In this document: positions 22,149 through 33,390 of the stretch, piece after piece
Layout: each line of letters opens with the position of its first letter
How positions within the stretch are numbered: position 1 is the stretch's first letter
Assembly (NCBI GenBank): GCA_018873225.1
Contig: JAEILZ010000003.1
Coordinates: 3,906,001 to 3,970,000, forward strand
DNA length: 64,000 nucleotides
Reading direction: 5' to 3'
From: [Phialemoniopsis] sp. UDSM-2020
Lineage: Eukaryota; Ascomycota; Sordariomycetes; Thyridiales; Thyridiaceae
The notes under the pieces: model-generated
What the model saw: the letters and a program-made list of their open reading frames with translations, nothing else
Told to the model about the DNA's origin: nothing
Databases searched by the model: none
Translations under genes and position numbers: made by a program

Positions 22149-22847
22149 ATGATGAAGCCAACCCGGTTGCAGTCGGCCTTGGGCCTTCTGTTGCGCCCAA
22201 GAGTCGCGGCCTCTTCGCTCGCCTCGCCGCAAGTACGATGCATGCATCGGGAATCCGGCCCCTCATCGATTCCATCACCGATACCTCTCGTCCCCGATGT
22301 GCAGACTTTCCTTACCGTAATCGGCCGGGGCCTCAGCCAACATGCATCAAAATTTCCCACCTGGGAGGCGCTCTTCTCTCTTACGTCGCCACAGCTCAAA
22401 GAGCTGGGGATCGAACCGCCTCGAACTCGAAGATATCTGATACAGTGGCGTCAGAAGTTCAGGTTGGGTAAATTCGGTATTGGTGGAGATCTGCAGCACG
22501 TTGAGAACGGCACTGCCCAACTCAAAGTACTCGAGGTCGAGAAGGATCCCCTGACGCGCCAGAAGTTCGTGGTCAACGTTCCAGCTGGCAAGGCGGTGGA
22601 AGATCTCCCGGAGGACGAATTGATCAAGGTCAAGGGCTACAAAGTTCGCGGCGCAAAGGCTATCGCGGGCCCCTATGCACTGCCACTGAAGGACTCGGCA
22701 GGATCGCAAATCACAGTCACTGAGGGGATGTGGGAAGACAAGAGAGGCCACAAGGTCGACGGTGGTGAACGACGGCGGGCAGAGGTCCGATTCAGGAGGG
22801 GTGTTGCTCAGCGCAAAGCAGCACGAGAACGCCAGGGTTTCTACTGA
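22149..22847 (+). CDS. FYV4: Mitochondrial small ribosomal subunit protein mS41 (IGR motif)
   Basis: Mitoribosomal protein related to yeast Fyv4/mS41. One exon, 232 residues from the first ATG at 22149; the tandem ATG at 22152 is equally possible. The N-terminal 30 residues are basic and hydroxylated, as in a mitochondrial presequence. The IGR motif region follows: VPDVQTFLTVIGRGLSQHA, then a WEALFSLTSPQLKELGI stretch and RRYLIQWRQKF (about residues 50-110). The C-terminal half is charged and ends in a very basic tail with RFRRGVAQRKAARERQGFY. The open frame extends upstream to 22122 only through a non-ATG codon, so I chose 22149. Confidence 0.9.
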   Translation: MMKPTRLQSALGLLLRPRVAASSLASPQVRCMHRESGPSSIPSPIPLVPDVQTFLTVIGRGLSQHASKFPTWEALFSLTSPQLKELGIEPPRTRRYLIQWRQKFRLGKFGIGGDLQHVENGTAQLKVLEVEKDPLTRQKFVVNVPAGKAVEDLPEDELIKVKGYKVRGAKAIAGPYALPLKDSAGSQITVTEGMWEDKRGHKVDGGERRRAEVRFRRGVAQRKAARERQGFY

Positions 22848-25164
22848 ACACTGCCTTTGGAGATGAAAGGCAGGAACTGAACCTGTATATTACCCTGTCA
22901 ACATTAGATACCTGTAACACCAGATACCAATTCAGCCATGTACGACTTGCAAACTCTCCCGCCCTATTATTTTGCCTGAACCATGTGGGCCGGTGCAAGT
23001 CAGAGCTATAGCAGCCATGGAGTTCGTAAACTCAAGCTTAAGCCCTTGCTAGGTAATGACTTGTGCGCGGAAGACTATAGACTACCACTGTCTGCATCTC
23101 CGACTCCGTAGCTGCTTGGGCAGTTCGTGAAAATGTGTCGGGCCTAATGTTGGGAACTGCCTGACAGAATGTTCTCTTCGAGTACTGATCTACTACGCTT
23201 CCCCACTTCATCAAATAGAGAGCCGAGAACATGGATTGTATTTGCGTACTTGGTTTATGTCTTCTCTCTCATTTCATATTTAATTTCTTCTCGAGTAGTC
23301 TTGTGAGGTAAGTGTCGTAGGAGTCAACTGGGAAATTCCAATGAAAGTGCATAATTGCATGTGAGAATTGCACATTTCGGGAAGGGCGGGATCCGTTGTC
23401 ATCCAACCGCCAAACATCATAATTTTATGCTCACTGCTTCAACCGACATCCTCAATTTGGAAATCATTCCGTCTCGTCAAGGCAACACAACTGGCCTGAG
23501 AGCTTGGATCAACCATACAAAAGCTTAATCTGACGTCCTTGGGATGCGGAACCCCCGGGTGAAGTTGCATTATCCCCGGACCACGAGGCATCCATCAGCG
23601 CTTGAGGAAGAGGATCTCGGCCGAGTTGGGGGATGTGTCAGCCCTTAGTAAACAGGCAGTACCGATTGAGCCAACCTCCAAAGTCGATCACTCCAAAAGT
23701 CCCGTCAACCATATGTCGTTCTTATTCCTGAGAAGAAACACTACAAACAAAGGGTCTCCCCCAAAACTTTAATTACGTCTTACATCTTTTCTATGAATAT
23801 GGCTCCTGCTAGCAAGCAATCAACGTGTGACCTTGACCTTTGAAAAAAGGGCGACCGAAATCTGACAATCGCCGGAAGGTCCGGAAGGCCTTTTGTCCCA
23901 TGAGGATTCCATTGCACAGCCCGCGGGCTTTGATATAAAGCCACAAGTCGGAATTTGTCAATTTGGTTCTTGTCATCATTTGCAACTCGATGCTGGCGTT
24001 GCTCGGATGGTCGATGTGGGAGATTAAGGAGCGTGAAGCGACAACCCGACCGATGTTCTGGAGTAATTCCTGATGTCAGCAGTTTGGTCTCTGAACAGGT
24101 GAATTCGAAGGGTCTCATTCTCTCAGTGGTGTCACATCACTCGCTTCCCACGAAGTCGGCCACCTCTACGGATTGGACGCTCCGGACGGTATCATATCAT
24201 ATCTGCGACGGACCTCTGCTTGAAGCTGAGGTACGTGCAAAAGACACAGATCTCGAAGTTAGAAACGCGATATTCTCATGGCTACACTTTGCGGAAAGTC
24301 GGTCAGGGAACAGGCCAGAAAGTAGGGACGAGAAGATGGATCTCTCGACGATACTCCTGGTTGCTCTTGAGCCTTGCCGCCTTGATAGGCTATTTTTGGG
24401 ACGAACAGATCAGCCGCTTTGAGACATGAGCTGATTGCCATGACCTCTGGTTGACAACCGAGTTGGCCTTAGAATATCACTTTCCAGCGATGAAAGAGAC
24501 ATGGCACCTACTGCGCCCAACTATCACTGTTCTTTGCCGTGGGGCATCTCTAAGGCTGCTTGGCCTAAGATGCTAGATCGCCGCCTCGAGCGGTATGGAC
24601 TAGGCCTGGGCCCGGGTCGAACCTCTGGCCTCGGTTATGTGTCGTCGTCACTGGACGATATTCAGTCTACGGTCTAATTTCGGAAGACCGCGATGTCACG
24701 GAGCAATGTGCCGAACAGAACACGGCTCAAATAAACATTGTCTATGGCTCGAGCATGTTGTTGGCAAGGCGTGCTCACAACTGTACGGGCTGCAGTTCTA
24801 ATTTTAACTTGTCATGAAGATATTCATGCCAAGTTCGGGTTCCACGACGGTCAATCTATGTATGTCCAACTAACACGCCACGCAACATCGGAATCTTGCC
24901 TTTCACTGGCTGGAGAAGCAACTTGGTGTTGACAGGGACCACAACTACTGCCACTCGAAGACCAGAGGCTGGAATGGATCTATCTGTGGCTCGTCGACTC
25001 ATCTACCACAGACCGCTGGGGAAATTCGTGCCACATCCCGTCGGCGATCTATCAACACTTTGTACACCGCAGGTCACGGCCAGTCACAGTTTGAGGACGG
25101 TCCCTTGCCTCGATCTACGATTCGGTACTGCTTTGAGTTGAGTTTACTCGACAGCATCCTGCCA

Positions 25165-25543
25165 ATGGAGCGAAGGATGGTCTGCTTACGGGTGATGGCA
25201 ATAGTTGCCAGCTTCACCGCGTCTTACTGGAGAGCTCGGATCACCAGAATAAGTTGGATCAGGTTGTTATTGTGTGAGTACTTTTTCCTCAGCTCGAGAT
25301 CGCTTGTTGATATCACAAAAGATTGACTGACTGCTATTTGTAGACTCTCTAGACCCTGGCCTTGTTGCCGTCTTCCGCGAGGATGTTGCTATAATTATCC
25401 CTGGTCTGGCCCCCAAAACCTGCCACTGGCGCACAACTAAGACAACCTATCCAACGTTGGTCGGCAATCAGACATGGCAAACTACTTGGAAACGGCAAGG
25501 GCGCGTTTATCACAACCTCCATAATGTCTGTACTGAGGTTTGA
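25165..25543 (+). CDS. Low-confidence spliced orphan frame
   Basis: Two short open segments (25165-25273 and 25344-25543) are joined by a well-formed intron candidate: GTGAGT donor at 25274, branch TTGACTGAC, acceptor TTTGTAG at 25343. The phase is preserved, giving 102 residues ending at TGA 25541-25543. I recognise no family in the translation. Support is limited to the splice signals and phase agreement, which occurs by chance one time in three. It could equally be part of a non-coding RNA or a decayed gene. Confidence 0.18.
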
Positions 25544-26898
25544 TTCGTCCTTCACCGCGTGCCGGCTGACCTATCCTGGACAGACTGGCTCGCTTCTGCG
25601 GAGGCAAGGTCTTACCTCTTTGGCCAAGCTTCCCAAGACTCTTGGTAGAGTCAATAGAGTTAAGCCGGCAGCTGATTGTTGTCGCCGTATACGGCTGCTT
25701 TTCAAAGCCAGCTTAGATGCCGCATGACAAACAGCAGCCTTCCGAGGAATACGATGCGCTGATCAATACAGATATTGGTATTCGACTGATGACAAATTAA
25801 TAGCTTACATCACGGTGTTATTACGGTGACACCGATGAATGGGTTCAAGTGTCAACGTCTTGATCTCGAGGACAAGGCTCCTACCAAGCTTGATTACCAA
25901 CTTGTTGGTTTGCAAACCCCGTTAGAATGCTACGCCAGGTTTATGAGGGTCTTTTAAGATGCTGACAATTGCTTTAGGGGTATTCGGAAACTGACTGCTT
26001 ATGGATTCCATGCGGTCATCTCCCCCACACCGTCAAGCAGCACTTACACAGTGAATCAAGGCTAGCTCGGGCACTTCCGACATTTTGCCGTTGTGACGCA
26101 TCCTTGGCGCGATCGCAAATGGGTCGGGTGGCAGGAGCATCACCTGTCACCCTTGATGGCTGCAGCCCAGGGCGTTCCCGGGCCGGGCCAAGAATATCCT
26201 CGCAGAGCAGGGGCAAGCGACTGTACGACTTCTGTGCCTGGATCTTCGAGGAGGATGCTCCAGGAGGGTGTCAGCTGGACCTTGTGAATCATTCGTGAGT
26301 GTACAAGGTTTAGACCTAAAATTCCCTCCTCGCATGTCATCGGTCGATCGTCAACCAGTCTTTTCCGTGATGATGGCTCACAACTGATCGACATCCTCCC
26401 AAATACTCCAGTCTTCTCTATTACCCTCTTGTCGTTCATTAATTGAACCACCAACCAGAGTGCACCGTTGCAGGGAAGCCTGCAGAGGGCGGCTCTGAGC
26501 TGGAAATTTTTGGGTACATCGCCTGGTCTTGGCATACCCGTCTCGGGCAACGGGCGTGTGAGCCGTTTCAATTGCCTCAACTCCCCATCTTACAACGATG
26601 AGCATTCCGCCTCCGACATTCGATTGATGACCAGCGGGAGGTACTTTACCTTTACATTGCAAAGGTTGGAGCTTGGAGTTCGAGAGGTAAGGCATGCATT
26701 CTTGGTATTGCCCAATCCCCGTCTACCATTTCCCAATTCCCGGTCATTGCAAGCAAACCAAGCACAAGCTACAACCAGGGTCAGGGATACCCAACGGGCC
26801 ACCCACCATTGCCAGATTGGCGGGCTGAAAAGGGTGGGCCAAGGGGTGGTGGTGGACTTGAGATCGTGGTGGATTATTTTTAACTTTCCGTCTTTGCC

Positions 26899-26923
26899 CA
26901 TGGCATGGCATGGCATGGGCCAT
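26899..26923. repeat. CATGG tandem repeat with palindromic ends
   Basis: Four tandem CATGG units flanked so that GCCCATG and CATGGGC form a 7-bp inverted repeat. Short and probably of no function; it lies in the gene-poor stretch. Confidence 0.5.
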
Positions 26924-28114
26924 CGTATTTCGCATTCACAAAACCTGGTGGTGGAATTCAACCCCTCCCCCTCCGTCTTTTAGTCACTTCAGCTTGAACC
27001 CTGGTCGGTTTAGCTGTCTCGACTTTGCTGACCCAATTTGCCCATCGAGCTGCTTGCCCACTCCCCTCTACTAATTCCCGTGGCACGAGAGCTACAGGGC
27101 TAGTCTTGGCTCTACGGCAAAGATGGTTACATTGACTGAGGCTGGGGTATCCCCGACGGCACGCCTTGTAGTCCAATGTGCCCATGGTCCCATGCATGCA
27201 AGTGCATGCCTAACCGTTATGCTCCGTCTGCCTTCTTTGCTGCAGACTTCTCGCACTTGGGAACTTGTGGATGGGTCTAGGCCGAGTGCCTGTCTTCTTT
27301 GACGGGCCTTTGGAGCAGGGTTTCTAGCATGTCGTCGTTGCTTCTTCTTCTCTGCTTGACGGGCTAACCGCCTCAGCCATGCCCCCATCCTCACTATCGG
27401 TGACGGTCTCTCGTCTCGTTCAGTCCTCTCTACTAGCCAATCAGTCAAAAACAGACCCTAAACCTTCTTCTATCTCTTCATTCGTGCAACCTGCGAATCG
27501 TAGGCAACCAGTGTGTTCTCTACAGGCAACGGGACCACCACCTTGGAACGAGAATGTTCCCTTGTGTCTTGCACTCGACATCTGGGACTTGCTTCAAATA
27601 CTGACCACCCAGCTGCATTTGCTCCTCGAAGAGAGACCCGCCAATGCCATCTCCCACTTCAACCTTGCGGTGATGACCGAAACCCCCTCGTCAACGCGTT
27701 CCTTGATCATAATTGCGCGTCACTCCCCTTTCACCTCGTTGTGGACTACTCCACTTCAGCCTCAGTCTTTTGAGTCGGAGAGCAACCTACGAGTCCCTTT
27801 CCCTTCTCCGGTTTGGGGTCCTCTAGGCTTCAAGGGTTTGGACCCAGCTTGAGTCTCCTGCCACACCTGATAATCATCTCTGGTTTGTATTTATAGCTAC
27901 CTTTCGGTGTTCTGTATATGTTCGGGAGACGGATAAGCAGTCCGCATCTGTCTTTGATCTTGACAGTTCTTACGGAGACTGCCTCAAGAAATTAGTATAT
28001 ATATGAAGCGACCCGGCCGTGGTTGAGACAGCTCGACTTGCAAGACAACAAGAGCTTCAACCTCCCTCCAGAAAGCACAGTGAGCACCATTATACCTCGT
28101 TTCAATCTTCATAG

Positions 28115-28935
28115 ATGTCCTCATACCAATACAGTTCAGTCTACGACTCACCTCACGACTCGAGGGGCCAATATCAAGACGAGCCAGAAGACACAGGCCG
28201 TACCCCTGTGCAGACCAGAGCTCCTTCGATCCCCACTATCTCGGTCACCTCGCCGGGCAAGAAATCGAAAAAGCCGCGGCGGCACTCCGACTCTGACACG
28301 GAGACTCAACCAGCTGAGATGTCTTCACGAAGTTCGAAGCACCATTCGACCCCGAGCTCGAGCTCCAAGAAGCATAGCTCATCATCCAAATCCAAGTCCA
28401 AGTCCAAGGCCAAGCCGGAGCTTACAGATGACTGGACAGATGTGACTGTGCCGGAGGAACGCAGACGCATCCAGAACCGGATTGCTCAGCGCAAGTTCCG
28501 TAAGATGATTCCCGCCCTCCCCCCCTTATCTCTAGGAGTCAGATCACTAATGCATATGGGACAGGAGAGAAAGCTCGTGAGCAGAAGGAGCAGGCCGAGC
28601 GAGATCAACGCAACCAAGACCTCGCGGGAAGCAGCTATCGAATTCCCGAGCCCGACGACCTTGGCGCCGACGAGGAGCAGCTGTCAGGTCTGCCTTGGGG
28701 CGGACCTAGCATGCAGTATGTCGTAGCCCGGGGCCACGAGAGTGCCAGTCAACAGGGCAGCCGGCGGGCATCTGACCATGTCTTCGGTGACACATCCACC
28801 TACATGAACCCCTACAGCAGCATGTACCAGGGGTGGGACGGTCAGGGCAGCAGCGGGGCGGAGGAGATGGGCTACGAAGAGTCTTCCCCTTACTACGATT
28901 ACTACGACACGAGCGGAGCCAGCTCCAGTCGATGA
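28115..28935 (+). CDS. bZIP transcription factor with a degenerate zipper
   Basis: DNA-binding regulator of the Yap-like bZIP group. Exons 28115-28499 and 28565-28935 encode 251 residues. The 65-nt intron (GTAAGA, branch CACTAAT, ACAG) splits the basic region, and splicing restores PEERRRIQNRIAQRKFREK at about residues 113-131, with the NxxAQxxFR core of Yap/Pap1 proteins. The segment upstream is Ser/Lys-rich with a KKSKKPRR-type nuclear signal. After the basic region the sequence is REQKEQAERDQRNQDLAG, which lacks heptad leucines, so a classic zipper is missing. The C-terminus is Gly/Tyr/Ser-rich with a YYDYYD patch. Fungal bZIP proteins of this form exist (RfeG-like), but I do not assign a name. 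The long upstream region suggests complex regulation. Confidence 0.85.
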
Positions 28936-31374
28936 GTCTCAACATCGGTATTGGCCCTCTGGTCTTGCTGCTGGCTTTCGGCAGGACACAGAGATGGGGG
29001 TGCTTGACCATCGGGAGCATGCCGAGTGCCGAGTGCGCAAAGATTCTTCCGGCAGTCAGCCCAAACTTACCCCGTTCGCACGGTGGAGAAGGATCTCCAA
29101 CGCAGCTATTTTCAGCTTGTCCAGCCTTTTGGCTCGTATACGGAACCCCAAAGGAGACGGCAAGCACCACCTCAAGGGTCTTCCGTGAGGGGCACTTTAC
29201 TGATAGAGTAGATCTCTGGTCTGGTTTTTCCTTGCCCTTTCCTTGCGTCTATACCCGACTCGTTCATTGAATACTTTCTTTTTTTTGCGAGGATGTCAAC
29301 CGGGGGACTGTCTTACACTCCTCACTTCTCTTCCACAGCACTTTGCTATAGATGGGCCAGCACATTCTCTCTTCTTCTTTTCGATAGACACAATCAACTC
29401 CATTCTTTTCACATGAAGGGCCTTCAAAGTGTGCAATTCATTAGAAACCACACTTACCTAGGGAGCTTCGTGGCTAGGGTTTAGCAATGTAGCCATCCCG
29501 CACCTGCACAGCCAGAATTGAGTGAATGGTACCCAGCCATTGAACCTGCAAGGGCAAGGCCGCAAATTGGGTGACGATGTTGGATGCCTGGACGCGCAGG
29601 CTTCTGCCTGAGCTACCAACATGCAAGAATATGCAGACATTACTTTAGCCCCTGGACGAGGCTGTTTGCATTGCAGTACATAGACGTCACAATTCGCAGC
29701 ATTTACTAATGTTCATAGGAGCACCGAGATGATCGTCCATCTCCGCTCTCCTGCAATGCAATGCAGGCAAGAGGACGAGATGGAGGCACAGCAATGAATG
29801 TCAAGAAAGTAGCGGCGAGAGGCACATGAGGTACCTCGGCAGATACCAAAGAAGCAAGAAAAAGGCGCAAACTTGGACGTGGCACGCGATGGGCTATGTG
29901 TCACTTTCGTTATTTGCGCCTTCCAATGCTCCTCTGGACGGGACGGAGGAACTGCGAGTGTGGGGTGAACATTCAAAGGGCGTGGAGCTGACAAGCAGGG
30001 TGTTTCCACACCCCCCTCTCGACCAGTCTTGGCCTGTCCATTCAGCACAGCATGGGGATTCAAGCTCCCAAGCCGTCGGGCCTCGGATCAACTCCGCCAT
30101 TGGATTGGGAGAGAGGGGAAATTGATTTGATCTCGGTGGGAGACCCGGATCGATGGTGCCTCCATATGCGTATGTGTGGTAACGTCAACGGGGGGAACAA
30201 CGGCGCCCACCACCTCTTGCGCAACGGTCAGCCACGCCGGGTGACGCGAAAGCATGTGAGGACGCGAGATGAGCTACCAGAGGTGATGTGATGCCGTTTA
30301 GCATCAATCTTCGAGTAAGCCACGTCTCGATTAGCTCGAGGGGTTGACGTAGGTAGAGTCGCAACACCTCTAGCAACTCTCACTCTTTTGGCTTGCCTCG
30401 CACTTGGCCGTTTCGTACTTCTTCCATGACTCACTTCCTCTCGCAGACTTGATTTGTCCACCTATACCCGATGCGCTGACCGACGCGTGATGCTTCTACG
30501 TAAGGCTAGATGAGGTAGATAGGTAGGGCGAGCTAGGCAAGTTAGGAAGAATACAGGTAGGCAGGTACTTTTCCAGAGCAGTCTTCGGTATTTGTGCTGG
30601 TGTTGCAGCGCAGCTTGGCCGGGAGCGGTAAACGACACGGGGAGACGGGACGATTACTCTCCATTCCCCCACTTCTCGACCTGCTTTCTCCGCGGCCTTT
30701 GGACCATTATCTGACGGTCCGGGCCCCGCTCCGTATCTGCGACGACGTCGGTGCGTCATTCAATGGAAGTGGAAATTCGGTAATGGATGCGACGTCCTCT
30801 GTCAGGATGCAGCGAGCACTGCCATGATTGATCAATATCGAAATTCAGCCCAACTGCCAGCCCAGGAGTTCGGGAGACGGCTTGTGGAGCTTGGGTGGAT
30901 CAGGGGGGAATAAGCGATGGCCCGTGTACCCACACAGCGCACGTCCCAGCACAGCGCTGGAGAACTTTGAAGTGCTCAGAGCTCCCAAGAGCTCTGCCCT
31001 ACAGGGCAGCGAACCACCTGCCCCACTATAACAGGGCAAAACACTTGCCCAGAGGTGAGCTCGGCGGTGGCCGCTGAGTGCTGACCGCCCACTACCGACC
31101 CTGACTGACCGCCTAATCTTCGGCTAACGTCACCGCCTGGCAGAACGCATCTTTTTTTTCTGCCTGCTGCTCGCCCACACAACCAACCAATTGGCACTTG
31201 AGACTGGTTGGTGAACTTTTACCTTCCCCCGCCAAGAGCGTTTGACTTTCACGTCACTTACCACACACCAACACCGAAGCTGAAAACTGTCAATCTCCCC
31301 CACGGGGCACACTTGATTGGCATCTTTTACGAGGCAGATTTCCCAGGACCGTGGCTGAGGTACCAGACTGCATC
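28936..31374. other. Intergenic region with inverted repeats upstream of SMAP gene
   Basis: About 2.4 kb. No open frame has a recognisable domain. A degenerate TAGG/GGTA-rich patch lies at about 30505-30570. Two adjacent inverted repeats at 30978-31009 precede more GGGCA/TGCCC units up to 31050. The last few hundred bases are probably the promoter and leader of the SMAP-domain gene. Confidence 0.45.
30978..31050. repeat. Cluster of short inverted repeats and TGCCC/GGGCA units
   Basis: AGAGCTC and GAGCTCT (30978-30984 and 30989-30995) flank a 4-base spacer. They overlap CTGCCCT and AGGGCAG (30994-31000 and 31003-31009), which flank two bases. Further TGCCC or GGGCA units follow at 31019, 31034 and 31046. 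The cluster lies about 330 bp upstream of the SMAP gene start and could be a protein-binding site. Confidence 0.5.
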
Positions 31375-32620
31375 ATGGTGGGCAGCAAACAGGATCCCGC
31401 GCTCCCGCGCAGCGACGTCGATACTACGGGTAAGCAAGCCCATCTCTCGGGAATAGCGACGGTGGCACCACCGCATTTCCCCCTCCCCATGCACTAAGGC
31501 CTCAGCCCTATGCATTGGGGCTTTAATCCAGCTGCCTGGAACAGAACCTGCTGACGCCGTTGTCCTCTTTCCCTTTGCTACAGATGCCAAGCAGAAGAAG
31601 CGTGAGCAGCGTCGCGAAGCCCGCAAGGAGTCACGGCTCGCCAAGGCCGACAAGAAGGCCGCTGCCGCCGGCGAGTCGACTCGCTCCGCCAATTGGGAAG
31701 CGGAGAGCAAGGCGCCTGAGGGCAAGAAGGACAAGAAGAAGGCCAAGAAAAAGCACCTGAAGCAGCTGAGGCAGCAGAAGAAGCAGCCTGGCGAGGAAGG
31801 CTTCAACCCCCAGAGCGAGGAGAAGAAGCGCCAGCGGCTTTTGACGCGGGCCGACAAGCTCGAGCAGAAGGCCGCCAAGCTCATGGCCGAAGCCCAGAAT
31901 TTCCGGGCCAAGTACACCGCCGAGACGGGCAAGGCCACTTCTTCGACGCCTGCGGCGACGACGGACAAGTCGGAGAAGAAGCCAGAGAAGAAGACCCTTG
32001 ACAAGGATGAGGAGGAGGAGTCGGATACAAGCAGCAGCAGCAGCAGCGAGGATGAGAGTGAGGATGAAGACGAAGACGTCTCCGGTAAAGGCGCCAAGCT
32101 CAACGAACAGGAGGACGATACTTCCAGCAGCAGCAGCAGTGACAGCGACTCCGAGAGCGACGTCGAGATGACCGAGGCGGCGCCTCTGCCCGCCAAGTCT
32201 GAGAAGGCTGCCAAGAAGGACAAGAAAGACAAGAAGGCTGAGAAAAAGAGAAAGCGCGAAGCAGACGTCGAGGCCGAGACTGAGGCTACTGAGGTCGCCG
32301 CCGAGGGCGTCAACAAGAAGAAGCAGAAAAAGGACAAGAAGTCCAAGGCCGCTGCCGATAGTGGCTCGGCTCAGGCTCAGGCCGGCATCGAGCAGTGGAA
32401 CGTCAAGGACCTAGGCGGAGGTTCCTCGCGACAGGACAAGTTCCTCAGACTGCTGGGTGGCAAGAAAGCTGGCGGCGCGGCCGACGCCGGCGCTTCGTCT
32501 TCAAAGAAGGGCAGCAAGCTGGACATGCACCACGTCACCGACGACCTGCAGAAGCAGTTCGACACTGGCATGCGCATGAAGTTCGAGGGCGGCGGTCAGA
32601 AGCGGGGACTCGGCGCATAG
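31375..32620 (+). CDS. SMAP-domain (small acidic protein-like) lysine-rich nuclear protein
   Basis: Exons 31375-31429 and 31584-32620 encode 363 residues around a 154-nt intron (GTAAGC ... GCTACAG). The N-terminal half is strongly basic with KKDKKKAKKKHLKQ-type nuclear or nucleolar signals. The middle alternates long acidic-serine tracts with lysine-rich tracts. The C-terminal 75 residues match the SMAP domain: QWNVKDLGGGSSRQDKF, LRLLGGKK, then DLQKQFDTGMRMKFEGGG and a GLGA end. The domain name comes from mammalian small acidic protein; its molecular role is poorly known, and low-complexity acidic/basic proteins of this kind are often nucleolar. The start is the first ATG and the exon junction keeps phase. 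Confidence 0.85.
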
Positions 32621-33103
32621 GAGCAGACGCCTCCCCGATATTCCTTTGGCTGTACAATCATATGATGACACTTGGGAACGAGCTTCTTTAGCATTGCCTC
32701 TTTTCTAGACCGCGGGACATAGGGCATAGAGATACCAATTCAATATTTTTGCTTGTCGCGAGAAAACTAACGAAATCTTTCGAGATAACATAGCAAGGGA
32801 TGCCATATTGACTGACCCCTTGCAAGGATGACACGGAAACCTTTTGTGGCTTCTGCATCTGGGATACATCGCGCCATGACCGGCCAGGTACTGCCGCCAA
32901 TTGATGCCGCCGTGGTACAATATCTCACATCTCGGCGCTGTGAACGCGGATCAACTCGGCACACCCGAGTCTTGTTGTACGTGGCATTGAAGACATGTCG
33001 TACTCGAACACCGGGAGCCCAATCAGGGCCCTGATATCAATGCCTCTCCCGTCCTTCTTCTCTTCTCCTTTTCTCCCCCTTTGCACGACAACCGCCGCAT
33101 CAT
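32621..33103. other. Convergent 3' regions of SMAP and YSY6 genes
   Basis: About 480 bp between converging genes; nothing recognisable besides presumed 3' UTRs. Confidence 0.45.
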
Positions 33104-33390
33104 CTACCGGCCGAACAAGCGGGACAGGACCTCGAAGATCAGACCGCCAAACACAATGAAGCCGAGAATGCCTGCATTCAAAAGACGCCTTCTGTTAGTT
33201 GCCATGACTTATACAAGGAGCTGGGCATGCCGTAGTCGAAGGATCACGTACCGAGCCACATGGGCGAGATGGGCGACTTGGGGGCGTCCTTGGTCCGCTT
33301 CTTGATCTCGGTCTCGGACTTGCCGCGGCGCGCGTCCTGGTCCTTGACGAACTTGGCGTTGCGCCTTCGCTGCTCGGGGGTCTGGGCCAT
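33104..33390 (-). CDS. YSY6: Stress-associated ER protein (RAMP4/SERP1, yeast Ysy6)
   Basis: Small tail-anchored ER membrane protein associated with the Sec61 translocon. Exons 33252-33390 and 33104-33171 encode 68 residues, the usual length. The first exon gives a basic cytosolic part starting MAQTPEQRRRNAKFVKDQ and the family segment KSPISPMWLG. The second exon supplies the single membrane anchor ILGFIVFGGLIFEVL and ends LFGR. The 80-nt intron has GTACGT, a CTAAC branch site and TGCAG, and is in phase 1. Neither exon alone gives a long frame, so the gene is easily missed. It is divergent from the small mitochondrial protein gene at 34107. Confidence 0.93.

Larger units (their letters stand above)
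22848..28114. other. 5.3 kb gene-poor stretch upstream of the bZIP gene
   Basis: The longest region without a convincing gene. Open frames are short, overlap on both strands and show no domain or conserved motif. I found no transposase, reverse transcriptase, terminal repeat, tRNA or 5S gene. One low-confidence spliced frame at 25165-25543 is listed separately. The right half (about 26400-28114) is pyrimidine-rich with several CATGG repeats and probably contains the long promoter and leader of the bZIP gene. Confidence 0.5.

Noticed and set aside
24605..24640. Possible tRNA B-box (GGTTCGACCC) on the minus strand
   Set aside because: The flanking bases cannot form a T-stem, and no D-arm or anticodon arm could be placed.
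26468..26983. 171-codon open frame in the gene-poor gap
   Set aside because: Overlaps comparable frames on the other strand and includes the CATGG repeat; no family features.
22848..28114. Transposon relic in the gene-poor gap
   Set aside because: No terminal repeats, target duplications or transposase/reverse-transcriptase motifs were readable in six frames.
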